A stretch of DNA of 21,834 nucleotides, from positions 1 to 21,834 of the forward strand of contig JACQPS010000153.1 of assembly GCA_016207445.1 (NCBI GenBank), written 5' to 3'. The notes beneath the pieces are model-generated. The model ran no database searches. It was not told the DNA's origin and saw only the letters and a list, made by a program, of their open reading frames with translations. Both the position numbers and the translations under genes were made by a program. Numbering within the stretch: position 1 is the stretch's first letter; each line of letters begins with the position of its first letter. Shown here in pieces: positions 1 to 8,063 of this stretch. The stretch comes from Gemmatimonadota bacterium. GTDB lineage: Bacteria > Gemmatimonadota > Gemmatimonadetes > Longimicrobiales > RSA9.

Positions 1-1
1 C

Positions 2-118
2 TACGATCAGTTCGCCGGCCTCAGCTACGAGGTGCTCGGCTCGCGCGGCGCGCTGCCCCGGCAGCCCGCAGCGCTGGGCGTGGGCTACGTCAGCGGCACG
101 TCGGCGGGAGAGATGTGA
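2..118 (+). CDS. nuoG: NADH-quinone oxidoreductase subunit G, C-terminal fragment
   Basis: This open frame enters from the left edge and ends at TGA 116-118, encoding the last 38 residues of a protein. The visible tail contains YDQFAGLSYEVLGSRGA, which resembles the C-terminal part of molybdopterin-oxidoreductase-type subunits, including the large NuoG subunit of the complex I peripheral arm. NuoG normally carries several FeS clusters on the electron path from NADH to quinone, but none of that region is in the window. The position directly before nuoH, with the stop overlapping its start by one base, matches the standard nuo order (G then H). The identification rests mainly on context, because the fragment is too short to classify alone. 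Confidence 0.6.
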   Translation, partial: YDQFAGLSYEVLGSRGALPRQPAALGVGYVSGTSAGEM

Positions 119-1410
119 TGCACGACGTCGGCGCCCTCTCACGCACGGCCTTCCTGATCGTCTCGGCCACGATGGTGGTCGGAGTCTTCACGTTGATCAT
201 GGTCGCGGTGGCGCTGTTCACGCTGCTCGAGCGCCGGCTCTCGGCGTGGATCCAGGACCGGCTGGGCCCGAACCGCGTCGGCCCGCAGGGCATCCTGCAG
301 CCGGTCGCGGACGGCTTGAAGAACCTGCTCAAGGAGGAGACGTACCCGGCCCAGGCCTCGCGCATCTACTTCCTGCTCGCACCCATGCTCTCGATCACGC
401 CGGCGCTGATCACGTTCGCCGTCGTGCCGTTCGCGGCGCCGTTGCCGACGCCGTGGGGTCTGGTCGAGATGGTGATCGCCGATCTGCCGATCGGCATCCT
501 CTATATTCTGGCCCTGACCAGCCTGGGCGTGTACGGCATCGTGATGGCGGGCTGGTCGTCCAACAACAAGTACGCGTTCCTGGGCGGGCTGCGCGCCAGC
601 GCGCAGATGGTGAGCTACGAGGTCGGCCTGGGGCTGAGCCTGATCCCCGTGTTCATGCTCGCGGGCAACGTCACGCTCACGCAGGTCGTGTGGACGCAGC
701 AGGAGGAGTTGGGGCTCTGGCTCGCGCTGCCGCTCGGGCTCGCCTTCTTCCTGTTCGTCATCTCGGCGTTCGCCGAGACGAACCGGCTGCCGTTCGATCT
801 CGCGGAAGCGGAGTCCGAGCTCATCACCGGCTACCACACCGAGTACTCGTCCATGAAGTTCAGCATGTTCTTCATCGCCGAGTACTCGAACGTGCTGACG
901 GCGTCCGCGCTCATGGCCACGCTCTTCCTGGGCGGTTGGGACATCCCGTTCTGGCAGGGCGACGACATGCGTGTGGTCGCGCCCGGCGTCGTGCAGGGCG
1001 CGCTGCCGGCCTGGTGGAAGACCCTGCTCACGCTGGGCGTTTTCGCCGGCAAAACGGTCTTCTTCGTGTTTCTGTTCATGTGGGTGCGCTGGACCGTGCC
1101 GCGCTTCCGCTACGACCAGGTCATGCACCTGGGGTGGAAGGTGATGCTGCCGACGGCCCTGGCCTACATCACGCTGGTGGGCACGAGCATGCTGGTGCTC
1201 GATGCGCTCGACGTGCCGTTCGGGCTCCGCTACGGCTTGTTTCTGACCGCCGTGAATCTGGTCGCCGCCATCGTCTTCCTCTGGTTGCTCGATCGGGATC
1301 GCGTGATCGGCGGGGCCACGTACCGGCGACTGCCGCGCACGGCGCTGCGCCGGGAGCCGCCGCTCGTGACGGCGGGTGAGGGAGTCGTGCTGCCGAATGA
1401 TGGAACGTGA
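118..1410 (+). CDS. nuoH: NADH-quinone oxidoreductase subunit H
   Basis: NuoH is the membrane subunit of complex I that, with NuoB and NuoD, forms the quinone-binding chamber and links electron transfer to the proton-pumping arm. The 430-residue product is hydrophobic throughout. It has the conserved early segment LERRLSAWIQDRLGPNRVGP (residues 37-56) and the quinone-cavity segment AETNRLPFDLAEAESELITG (219-238), followed by GYHTEYSSMKF. The ATG at 118 was chosen over the GTG at 115 because GGGAG at 106-110 then lies 7 bases upstream; the start overlaps the nuoG stop as TGATG. The protein is longer than E. coli NuoH (about 325 residues), with an extra C-terminal membrane segment and a polar tail after about residue 385. 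Family assignment is secure. Confidence 0.97.
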   Translation: MHDVGALSRTAFLIVSATMVVGVFTLIMVAVALFTLLERRLSAWIQDRLGPNRVGPQGILQPVADGLKNLLKEETYPAQASRIYFLLAPMLSITPALITFAVVPFAAPLPTPWGLVEMVIADLPIGILYILALTSLGVYGIVMAGWSSNNKYAFLGGLRASAQMVSYEVGLGLSLIPVFMLAGNVTLTQVVWTQQEELGLWLALPLGLAFFLFVISAFAETNRLPFDLAEAESELITGYHTEYSSMKFSMFFIAEYSNVLTASALMATLFLGGWDIPFWQGDDMRVVAPGVVQGALPAWWKTLLTLGVFAGKTVFFVFLFMWVRWTVPRFRYDQVMHLGWKVMLPTALAYITLVGTSMLVLDALDVPFGLRYGLFLTAVNLVAAIVFLWLLDRDRVIGGATYRRLPRTALRREPPLVTAGEGVVLPNDGT

Positions 1411-1440
1411 TGACATGAGGGACGACCAGATGGGGGTCTC

Positions 1441-1938
1441 GTGGCGATCGGAGTGAAAGTTGTCCGGCGACCGTCGGGCACGACGTCGTACCTCAGGGCC
1501 ACCCTGAAGGGGATGGCGCTGACCTTCAAGCACCTGGTCGACCCGCGTAAGGTCACGCTCCAGTACCCGGACGAGAAGCCCGAGCTCGCGCCGCGCTGGC
1601 GTGGCACGCATCGCATGGCCGTGCACGCGGACGGCCGCCCGAAATGCGTGGCTTGCGGGCTCTGCCCGACGATCTGCCCGGCGAACTGCATCCGCCTGGT
1701 TCCGGGCGAGGACGACCAGGGGAACCGCTATCCGATCGTGTACGAGATCGATGAATTCCGCTGCATTTTCTGCGGGATGTGCCAGGAAGTCTGCCCGGTG
1801 GAAGCGATCCATGTCGGGCAGGACTACGAGAATTCGGAGTACACACGCGAGCGCTTCGTGTATGATCTCGATCGGCTCATGGCGCAGGACCACCCGCTGA
1901 CCGCGCTCTGGGATCCCAGCGATCCCCTTTCCGAATGA
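1441..1938 (+). CDS. nuoI: NADH-quinone oxidoreductase subunit I (2x[4Fe-4S])
   Basis: NuoI is the ferredoxin-like peripheral subunit that carries two [4Fe-4S] clusters (N6a and N6b) and passes electrons toward NuoB. Two complete cluster motifs are visible: CVACGLCPTICP with cysteines at residues 69, 72, 75 and 79, and CIFCGMCQEVCP with cysteines at 108, 111, 114 and 118. The 165-residue length is normal. The N-terminal helix region (LKGMALTFKHL) also fits. The start is GTG 1441, the first start codon in this frame. The GGGGG at 1432-1436 is only 4 bases away, so GTG 1453 is a weaker alternative. The 30-base gap from nuoH has only out-of-frame ATGs. The stop overlaps the nuoJ start. Confidence 0.97.
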   Translation: MAIGVKVVRRPSGTTSYLRATLKGMALTFKHLVDPRKVTLQYPDEKPELAPRWRGTHRMAVHADGRPKCVACGLCPTICPANCIRLVPGEDDQGNRYPIVYEIDEFRCIFCGMCQEVCPVEAIHVGQDYENSEYTRERFVYDLDRLMAQDHPLTALWDPSDPLSE

Positions 1939-2450
1939 GCGACCTGCTCTGGTGGGTGTTCGCCTCGCTGGCGATCGGCGGGGGGCTGGGCATGGTGACG
2001 CGCAAGAACCCGATCGCCAGTCTGCTCTTTCTGGTACTGACCTTCTTCAGCCTGGCCGCGCTGTACGTGCTCCTGGGCGCGCACTTCATCGCCGCCATCC
2101 AGGTCATCGTCTACGCCGGCGCCATCATGGTGCTGTTCCTGTTCGTCATCATGCTGCTGAACCTCGGGCACGACTACCGGCCGGATGTGCGGGGTGGCGC
2201 CTGGATCGTCGCCGGGTTCGCCACGGCCGGGCTCACGGGCTGGCTGCTCACGCGCGTGTTGACCACCGAGGGCGCCGTGGTCGCGCAGGGGGGAGAGCTC
2301 GAGATCGCCGCGGCGGTGCGCGAGTGGAACGCCGTCGGCGCGATCGCGCTGCCGCTGTTCCGGGACTACCTGGTGCCATTCGAGCTGACGTCGGTGCTGC
2401 TGCTGGTCGCCATCATCGGCGCGGTCCTGCTCGCGAAGCGGAGGGTGTGA
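1935..2450 (+). CDS. nuoJ: NADH-quinone oxidoreductase subunit J
   Basis: NuoJ is a small membrane subunit of complex I next to NuoK and NuoA; its third helix is implicated in coupling quinone chemistry to the antiporter-like subunits. The 171-residue product has about five hydrophobic segments and the family hallmark IQVIVYAGAIMVLFLFVIML in its third helix. It starts at ATG 1935, overlapping the nuoI stop by ATGA, which suggests translational coupling. The length matches E. coli NuoJ (about 180). It ends in a basic KRRV tail, and the nuoK ribosome-binding site lies inside its last codons. I see nothing abnormal. Confidence 0.95.
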   Translation: MSDLLWWVFASLAIGGGLGMVTRKNPIASLLFLVLTFFSLAALYVLLGAHFIAAIQVIVYAGAIMVLFLFVIMLLNLGHDYRPDVRGGAWIVAGFATAGLTGWLLTRVLTTEGAVVAQGGELEIAAAVREWNAVGAIALPLFRDYLVPFELTSVLLLVAIIGAVLLAKRRV

Positions 2451-2451
2451 C

Positions 2452-2745
2452 GTGCTGACCCGCTCGCTCGTGCTCTCCGCGATCCTGTTCGGGCTCGGCG
2501 TCGCCGGCGTGGTTGTGCGCCGCAACGCGATCATCCTATTCATGTGCATCGAGCTCATGCTCAATGCCGTGAATCTGGCATTCGTGGCGCTGTCCCGCGC
2601 CGCCGGCATCGAAGGGCAGATCTTTGTGTTCTTCGTCATGACCGTGGCGGCGGCGGAAGCGGCCGTCGGGCTGGCGATCATCATCTCCATCTTCCGGCAT
2701 GCCGAGACGGTGGACATGAAGAACTTCAACCTGCTGCGGTGGTGA
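2452..2745 (+). CDS. nuoK: NADH-quinone oxidoreductase subunit K
   Basis: NuoK is a three-helix complex I subunit homologous to MrpC. It carries membrane glutamates that belong to the central hydrophilic axis used for proton translocation. The 97-residue protein shows the canonical pattern: RRNAIILFMCIELMLNAVNL contains the first key glutamate, and the next helix (MTVAAAEAAVGLAIII) contains the second. The start is GTG 2452, supported by GGAGGG at 2440-2445 six bases upstream, inside the nuoJ end. The stop TGA 2743-2745 shares its last base with the nuoL ATG. Length and composition are typical of the family. Confidence 0.97.
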   Translation: MLTRSLVLSAILFGLGVAGVVVRRNAIILFMCIELMLNAVNLAFVALSRAAGIEGQIFVFFVMTVAAAEAAVGLAIIISIFRHAETVDMKNFNLLRW

Positions 2746-4781
2746 TGGAGCACGCGGGGTTCCGGCCCGTCCTGCTCGGTTTGATCGTTCTGCTCCCGCT
2801 CGCCGGCTTCGTGATCAACGGCGCAGTGGCCCTGCTCGCGCCCGCGCGCAAGCGGATCGTCACCTGGGCCGGCCCCGGCGTCCTCGCGCTCGCCTTCGCG
2901 CTCGCCCTCGTGAACTTCTTCGGCATGCTGGGCGTGGAGCTGGAGCAGGCCATCGTCCGCGACTACTGGTCCTGGATGCCGGTGGGAAACCTGGAGGTCG
3001 CGGCGGCGCTGCAGCTCGATCAACTCTCGATGCTGATGACGCTGATCGTCACCGGCGTGTCTTTCGTGATCCACGTCTACAGCGTCGGCTACATGGGGGA
3101 TGATCCGGGGTACGCGCGCTACTTCGCGTACCTGAATCTGTTCGTCTTCTTCATGCTCGTGCTGGTGCTCGGCGCCAACTTCCCGGTCATGTTCGTGGGT
3201 TGGGAGGGCGTCGGGCTCTGCAGCTATCTGCTGATCGGGTTCTGGTTCCGGGACCGGGAGAAGGCGGACGCGGGCAAGAAGGCGTTCATCGTGAACCGGA
3301 TCGGCGACCTCGGCTTCATGGTCGCCATGCTGCTCCTGTTCACGAACCTGGGATCGCTCGACTTCGAGGAAGTCTTCCGCGCCGCTCCCGCCACCCTCGC
3401 CTATGGCGGCGCGCTGGTGACCACGATCACGCTGTTCCTGTTCCTGGGTGCGACGGGGAAGAGCGCGCAGATCCCTCTGTATATCTGGCTGCCGGACGCG
3501 ATGGCCGGCCCGACGCCGGTGAGCGCGTTGATCCACGCGGCCACCATGGTCACGGCGGGCGTATACATGGTGGCGCGTACGGGCGTGCTGTTCGCGCTGG
3601 CGCCGGTCTCGATGATCGTCGTGGCGGGCATCGGCGCACTGACGGCGCTATTCGCCGCGACCATCGGCCTCGCGCAATACGACATCAAGAAGGTGCTGGC
3701 GTACTCCACGGTGTCGCAGCTCGGCTACATGTTCCTGGCCGTCGGCGTGGGGGCGTTCGGCACCGGCATGTTCCACCTCATGACACACGCGTTCTTCAAG
3801 GCGCTGCTGTTCCGCGGGTCGGGGGCGGTGATCCATGCGGTGCACGGCGCCTTTCACCACACGCACAAGGAGTGGGACCCGCAGGACATGCGGAACATGG
3901 GCGGGCTGCGGCATTACCTGCCGCTGACCTGGATCGTCATGTGGATCGGCACGCTCGCGATCAGCGGCGTATGGCCCTTCGCCGGGTTCTTCTCGAAGGA
4001 CGAGATCATCTGGCAGGCGGCCGCGCGCGCGGTCGGCCCGTTCGCGCCCTGGTTCACGGCCTTCTGGGCGATGGCGATCGCGGCGGCCGTGCTCACCGCG
4101 TTCTACATGACCCGGCTCATGATCATGACGTTCCACGGTGAGATCCGCTGCGGCGCCGCCGAGTGCACGCACCTGCACGAGGTGCCGGCCGTGATGTCGT
4201 TGCCGCTGGTCGTGCTGGCGGGCCTGTCGACCGTGGGGGGTTGGGTCAACATGCCGCATGCGATCGCAGAGCTGCCGGTACTCGGCTGGCTGCCGTCGGC
4301 GGAGTGGATCCACGCGTGGCTGGAGCCCGCGGTGCGTCCGGCGGAGGCGATCCTGGGTCCCCGGCTGGGTGCGCTCAACGAGGCGGCGCCCCTGGGCGGG
4401 GGGGAGGCGTTCTGGGCGGCCGTGGCGTTCGCGCTCGCGGTGGTGGTCATCGGGGTCGGCTCGTCGGTCGTGCTCCGCTGGAAGTACCGGCCGGCGCTGG
4501 AGTCGCTCGAGCCGGTCGGCTTGAAGAAGGTCCTGTACCGGAAGTGGTACGTGGACGAGGCGTACGAGACGCTGATCGTCCGGCCGGTGGTGGCGACCTC
4601 GCGGGCGCTCTGGCGCCTCGTGGACGAGGCGCTGATCGACAATGTGCTCGTCAACGGCGCCGGGTACACCTCGCGCGCGTTCGGCTGGGCCGGGTCCCGG
4701 CTCCAGACCGGGCAGCTGAACACGTACGCCTTCGCGGTCGTGCTCGGCGCGCTGATCCTGCTCGGCTTCATGCTGCTCTGA
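2745..4781 (+). CDS. nuoL: NADH-quinone oxidoreductase subunit L
   Basis: NuoL is the distal antiporter-like subunit of complex I and carries the long lateral helix along the membrane arm. The 678-residue product shows the channel residues at a constant offset of 10 from E. coli: E154 in GWEGVGLCSYLLIGF, K239 in ATGKSAQIPLYIWLPDAM, and K352 in THAFFKALLF. The C-terminus (YVDEAYETLIVRP, then QTGQLNTYAF) is the lateral helix and last membrane segment. ATG 2745 was chosen because it overlaps the nuoK stop (TGATG) and gives the normal N-terminus; the open frame extends upstream only as a shadow of nuoK. One oddity is R357 in ALLFRGSG, where homologues I remember have a hydrophobic leucine. Confidence 0.97.
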   Translation: MEHAGFRPVLLGLIVLLPLAGFVINGAVALLAPARKRIVTWAGPGVLALAFALALVNFFGMLGVELEQAIVRDYWSWMPVGNLEVAAALQLDQLSMLMTLIVTGVSFVIHVYSVGYMGDDPGYARYFAYLNLFVFFMLVLVLGANFPVMFVGWEGVGLCSYLLIGFWFRDREKADAGKKAFIVNRIGDLGFMVAMLLLFTNLGSLDFEEVFRAAPATLAYGGALVTTITLFLFLGATGKSAQIPLYIWLPDAMAGPTPVSALIHAATMVTAGVYMVARTGVLFALAPVSMIVVAGIGALTALFAATIGLAQYDIKKVLAYSTVSQLGYMFLAVGVGAFGTGMFHLMTHAFFKALLFRGSGAVIHAVHGAFHHTHKEWDPQDMRNMGGLRHYLPLTWIVMWIGTLAISGVWPFAGFFSKDEIIWQAAARAVGPFAPWFTAFWAMAIAAAVLTAFYMTRLMIMTFHGEIRCGAAECTHLHEVPAVMSLPLVVLAGLSTVGGWVNMPHAIAELPVLGWLPSAEWIHAWLEPAVRPAEAILGPRLGALNEAAPLGGGEAFWAAVAFALAVVVIGVGSSVVLRWKYRPALESLEPVGLKKVLYRKWYVDEAYETLIVRPVVATSRALWRLVDEALIDNVLVNGAGYTSRAFGWAGSRLQTGQLNTYAFAVVLGALILLGFMLL

Positions 4782-4788
4782 GGGAGGT

Positions 4789-6369
4789 ATGCAGGCTCTT
4801 CTCGACGCGATCGGCTATTCGACCTGGGTGGTGCACTTCCTGGTTTTCTTCCCCACGGCCGGGATGCTGCTCGTGCTGCTGGGCGCCGAGAACCGCGCCA
4901 AGCACGTGGCCTTCTGGATAGCGCTGCTCGAGTTCGTGGTCTCGGTTCCGCTCTGGTTCTCGTTCAACACGGCGAGCGGCTCGTTCCAGTTCGCGGGCCA
5001 GGCCGACTGGATCCCGGCCTGGGGTGTCCATTACGCGGTCGGGATCGACGGCATCGGCCTGCTGCTCGTGCTGCTGACCACGTTCCTGGCGCCGCTCACG
5101 ATCCTGGGATCGTTCCGCTACATCGACCGCCGGGAGAAGGCGTTCTACGCGATGATGCTGCTGCTCCAGACCGGTATTCTCGGCGTGTTCGTCGCGCTCG
5201 ATCTCTTCCTGTTCTTCGTCTTCTGGGAGGTCATGCTGGTGCCGATGTATTTCATCATCGGCGTCTGGGGCGGCGAGCGCCGCATCTACGCGGCCATCAA
5301 GTTTTTCCTGTACACGGCGCTCGGCTCGCTGCTCATGCTGGTGGCGATCCTGTACCTGTTCTTCAAGTATCGCGCACTCACGGGCAACGTGTCCTTCGGA
5401 TATTTCGAACTGCTTCAGGTGCCCCTGACCTTCCGGGAGCAGTTCTGGCTGTTCGCGGCATTCGCGCTCGCGTTCGCGATCAAGGTGCCCGTGTTCCCGT
5501 TCCACACCTGGTTGCCGGATGCGCACGTGGAGGCGCCCACGCCCGGCTCCGTCGTGCTGGCGGCGGTGCTGCTCAAGCTGGGGGCGTTCGGGTTCCTGCG
5601 CTTCCTGCTGCCGTTCTTCCCGCAGGCGGCCACGGATTCCCGCATCGTGCTGCTGCTGCTCGTGCTCGGGCTGATCGGGATCATCTATGCGGCCTGGGTC
5701 GCCGCGGTGCAGCCGGACGCGAAGAAGCTGGTCGCCTACACGTCGGTCGCGCACATGGGCTTTGTCGTGCTGGGCATCTTCGCGCTGACGCAGCAGGGCG
5801 TGCAGGGCGCGATGCTGGTGATGCTCTCGCACGGCGCATCGACGGGGGCGCTGTTCCTGCTCGTCGGCATGCTGTACGAGCGCAGGCACACCCGGTTGAG
5901 CGGCGACTTCGGCGGCCTGGGCGCCGTGATGCCGGCCTTCGCCACGATCTTCATGATCACCGCGCTCACCAGCATCGGATTGCCCGGGACGAGCGGGTTC
6001 GTGGGCGAGTTCCTGTCCCTGCTCGGAACGTTCCAGACGCACCCATGGGTGGCGATGCTGGGCGCGACGGGGGTCATCTTCGCCGCCTATTACATGCTGC
6101 CGATGGTGCAGCGGATCTGGTTCAACGAGATCGACCGGCCGGAGAATCGGGAGCTGCCTGACCTGAGCCGGCGCGAGCTGGCGGTGCTGGTGCCGCTGGT
6201 GGTGATCATGCTGTGGATGGGCGTGTACCCGAAGCCGTTCCTGGAGCGGAGCGAGGTGACCGTGGCCGAGCTGCTCGAGCGCGTGGAGGCCCGGCGGATT
6301 TCGACGCCGTCCTTGCTCGCCACGTTCGCCGCGCCGCCCGCGGGGGCGGCCGAGCGCGCCGGGGACTGA
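4789..6369 (+). CDS. nuoM: NADH-quinone oxidoreductase subunit M
   Basis: NuoM is the second antiporter-like proton-pumping subunit of complex I. The 526-residue, roughly 14-helix product has the expected functional residues: E147 in FWEVMLVPMYFIIGVWGG, K232 in IKVPVFPFHTWLPDAHVEAP, and K263 in LLKLGAFGFLRF. It starts 7 bases after the nuoL stop. The Shine-Dalgarno sequence GGGAGG (4782-4787) is separated from ATG 4789 by a single base, which is unusually close. No better start is seen, and the length fits the family. A soluble alanine/arginine-rich tail of about 40 residues follows the last membrane helix. Confidence 0.97.
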   Translation: MQALLDAIGYSTWVVHFLVFFPTAGMLLVLLGAENRAKHVAFWIALLEFVVSVPLWFSFNTASGSFQFAGQADWIPAWGVHYAVGIDGIGLLLVLLTTFLAPLTILGSFRYIDRREKAFYAMMLLLQTGILGVFVALDLFLFFVFWEVMLVPMYFIIGVWGGERRIYAAIKFFLYTALGSLLMLVAILYLFFKYRALTGNVSFGYFELLQVPLTFREQFWLFAAFALAFAIKVPVFPFHTWLPDAHVEAPTPGSVVLAAVLLKLGAFGFLRFLLPFFPQAATDSRIVLLLLVLGLIGIIYAAWVAAVQPDAKKLVAYTSVAHMGFVVLGIFALTQQGVQGAMLVMLSHGASTGALFLLVGMLYERRHTRLSGDFGGLGAVMPAFATIFMITALTSIGLPGTSGFVGEFLSLLGTFQTHPWVAMLGATGVIFAAYYMLPMVQRIWFNEIDRPENRELPDLSRRELAVLVPLVVIMLWMGVYPKPFLERSEVTVAELLERVEARRISTPSLLATFAAPPAGAAERAGD

Positions 6370-6386
6370 GCGCGGGGGGCGCGGCC

Positions 6387-7901
6387 GTGATCCTCGACTT
6401 CGCGAGCGGGCTGTCGTACCTGTGGGCGCTGCTCCCGGAAGTGGTGCTCTCGCTCTGGGCGATGCTCGTCCTGCTGGTGGACGTGTTCCAGAAGGGCGAG
6501 CGCAGCGAGGCATCCCGCCCGATCGTCACCTGGCTCACCCTGATCGGCATCGTGGGTGCCGCAGCCGCGAACGCATGGCTGCTCACACTGGAGGAGACGA
6601 CGCCCACGGGGATGATCGCGCTGGACGAATTCCGCGTGTTCGCGAACTTCCTGTTCCTGCTGGCCGGCGCGCTCTTCGTGCTGATCTCGACGCGCTACCT
6701 CGAGCAGGAGCACCTGCGCCTGGGAGAGCTGTACGCGCTCGTGCTGCTCGCGACCGTGGGCATGATGCTGTTCGCCGGGTCGCGCGACCTGATCGTCATC
6801 TTCCTCGCGCTCGAGCTGATGTCGGTCGCCGTGTACGTGTTGACCGGCGTGAACCGGCGCGACCGGCGCTCGGCCGAGGCGGCGCTCAAGTACTTCCTGC
6901 TGGGTGCATTCTCCAGCGCGTTCTTCCTCTTCGGCGTGGCCCTGCTCTACGGCGGCGCGGGTACGGTGAACCTCGCGCTCCTGGCCAGGAGCATCGGCGT
7001 CGATGGGCTGGGCGCGAACGCGCTGATCGTCGCCGGTATGGCGCTGCTCGCGGTCGGCTTCGGCTTCAAGGTGGCGGCCGTGCCCTTCCATATGTGGACG
7101 CCGGACGCGTACGAGGGCGCGCCCGCGCCGATCACGGGCTTCATGGCGGCGGCAGTGAAGGCGGCGGCGTTCGCGGCCTTTCTGCGTGTGTTCCTGACGG
7201 CCTTCCCGGGGCTGTACGAGCGCTGGGACGACCTGGTCATCTGGCTGGCGGCCCTGACGATGGTCGCGGCCAATCTGGTGGCGGTCGTGCAGGGGAACGT
7301 GAAGCGCATGCTGGCCTATTCGAGCGTCGCGCACGCGGGGTACTTGCTGGTCGCGCTCGCCGCCGCGAGCTCGCTCGGCGCGGCATCGTACCTCTTCTAC
7401 CTGGTGGTGTACACGCTCATGACGATCGGCGCCTTCGCCGTCGTGTTCGTGGTCGGGCGCCGCGGCGAGGAGCGGCTGGACCTCGACGCGTACAGCGGGC
7501 TCGGTTGGGAACGGCCGCTGCTGGGCGTGGTCATGACCATTTTCTTGCTGTCGCTCGCCGGATTCCCCCTCACGGGCGGGTTCATCGGGAAAGTCTTCAT
7601 CCTGCAGGCCGCGGTGGCGAAGGGGCTGGTCAAGCTCGCGGTCGTGCTGGTGCTGACATCGCTCGTGTCCTACTGGTACTACCTGCGCGTGGCCTGGTAC
7701 ATGTGGTTCCGTGAAGCGCCTACGCCGGAAGCGGCGGCGGGCGTCGTCGCGTCGCCTTCGCTGCGCTTCGCGCTCGTAATGGCCGCCGCGCTCGTGATCC
7801 TGCTCGGCGTTTTCCCGGGCCAGCTGCTGGAGCTGGCCGAGCGGAGCGCCGCGGCGCTGGCACAGGCGCCGTCGCCTTTCCTCGGAGCCGGCGGGAACTG
7901 A
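6387..7901 (+). CDS. nuoN: NADH-quinone oxidoreductase subunit N
   Basis: NuoN is the third antiporter-like proton-pumping subunit and ends the operon. The 504-residue product has the expected residues: E143 in FLALELMSVAVYVL, K228 in GFGFKVAAVPFHMWTPDAY, K258 in MAAAVKAAAFAAF, and K402 in GGFIGKVFILQAA, matching E. coli E133, K217, K247 and K395 by position in the fold. The start is GTG 6387, with a G-run (6374-6379) 7 bases upstream; the open frame further left overlaps the end of nuoM and is not family-like. The spacer after nuoM is 17 bases. A strong terminator follows the stop, which agrees with this being the last gene of the operon. Confidence 0.96.
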   Translation: MILDFASGLSYLWALLPEVVLSLWAMLVLLVDVFQKGERSEASRPIVTWLTLIGIVGAAAANAWLLTLEETTPTGMIALDEFRVFANFLFLLAGALFVLISTRYLEQEHLRLGELYALVLLATVGMMLFAGSRDLIVIFLALELMSVAVYVLTGVNRRDRRSAEAALKYFLLGAFSSAFFLFGVALLYGGAGTVNLALLARSIGVDGLGANALIVAGMALLAVGFGFKVAAVPFHMWTPDAYEGAPAPITGFMAAAVKAAAFAAFLRVFLTAFPGLYERWDDLVIWLAALTMVAANLVAVVQGNVKRMLAYSSVAHAGYLLVALAAASSLGAASYLFYLVVYTLMTIGAFAVVFVVGRRGEERLDLDAYSGLGWERPLLGVVMTIFLLSLAGFPLTGGFIGKVFILQAAVAKGLVKLAVVLVLTSLVSYWYYLRVAWYMWFREAPTPEAAAGVVASPSLRFALVMAAALVILLGVFPGQLLELAERSAAALAQAPSPFLGAGGN

Positions 7902-7926
7902 GCGGCCGCCCGGGCCACCACGCACC

Positions 7927-7977
7927 GGCGCCGTCGTCGTGGGAAACGTCCCATGGCGACGGCGCCGTGTTTGCTTG
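7927..7977 (+). terminator. Hairpin terminator of the nuo operon
   Basis: The left arm 7927-7944 and right arm 7949-7966 form an 18-bp RNA stem with only two G-U wobbles, closed by an AACG tetraloop. A modest T-rich stretch (GTGTTTGCTTG, 7967-7977) follows. It lies 25 bases after the nuoN stop and directly ahead of a promoter-like sequence. The stem is very strong but the U-tract is interrupted, so termination may be partial or Rho-assisted. Confidence 0.8.
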
Positions 7978-8004
7978 ACGCTCTTCCGGCGGGCGGGATA
8001 CTTT
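7975..8004 (+). promoter_or_regulatory. Sigma-70-like promoter for the phosphomannomutase gene
   Basis: The -35-like TTGACG (7975-7980) is followed by 18 bases and then TACTTT (7999-8004). The overlapping GATACT (7997-8002) would give a 16-base spacing. This would start transcription near 8010, about 55 bases before the ATG at 8064. The site sits immediately after the nuo terminator, as expected for a new transcription unit, and its -35 overlaps the terminator's T-rich tail. This is sequence inference only. Confidence 0.55.
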
Positions 8005-8063
8005 GCGCAGGCTCGGAGTCGGGAGCGGCTCCGGTATCGGGACGTGCGGCAGGGAGAGGGTCC

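Noticed and set aside
1411..1440. Small open frame starts between nuoH and nuoI
   Set aside because: The ATGs at 1415 and 1430 are out of frame with nuoI, and the 30-base gap is too short to hold a gene.
7953..8063. An earlier in-frame ATG for the phosphomannomutase
   Set aside because: It lies within the terminator hairpin and upstream of the promoter, and it lacks a ribosome-binding site. The strong site before ATG 8064 and the family N-terminus decide the start.
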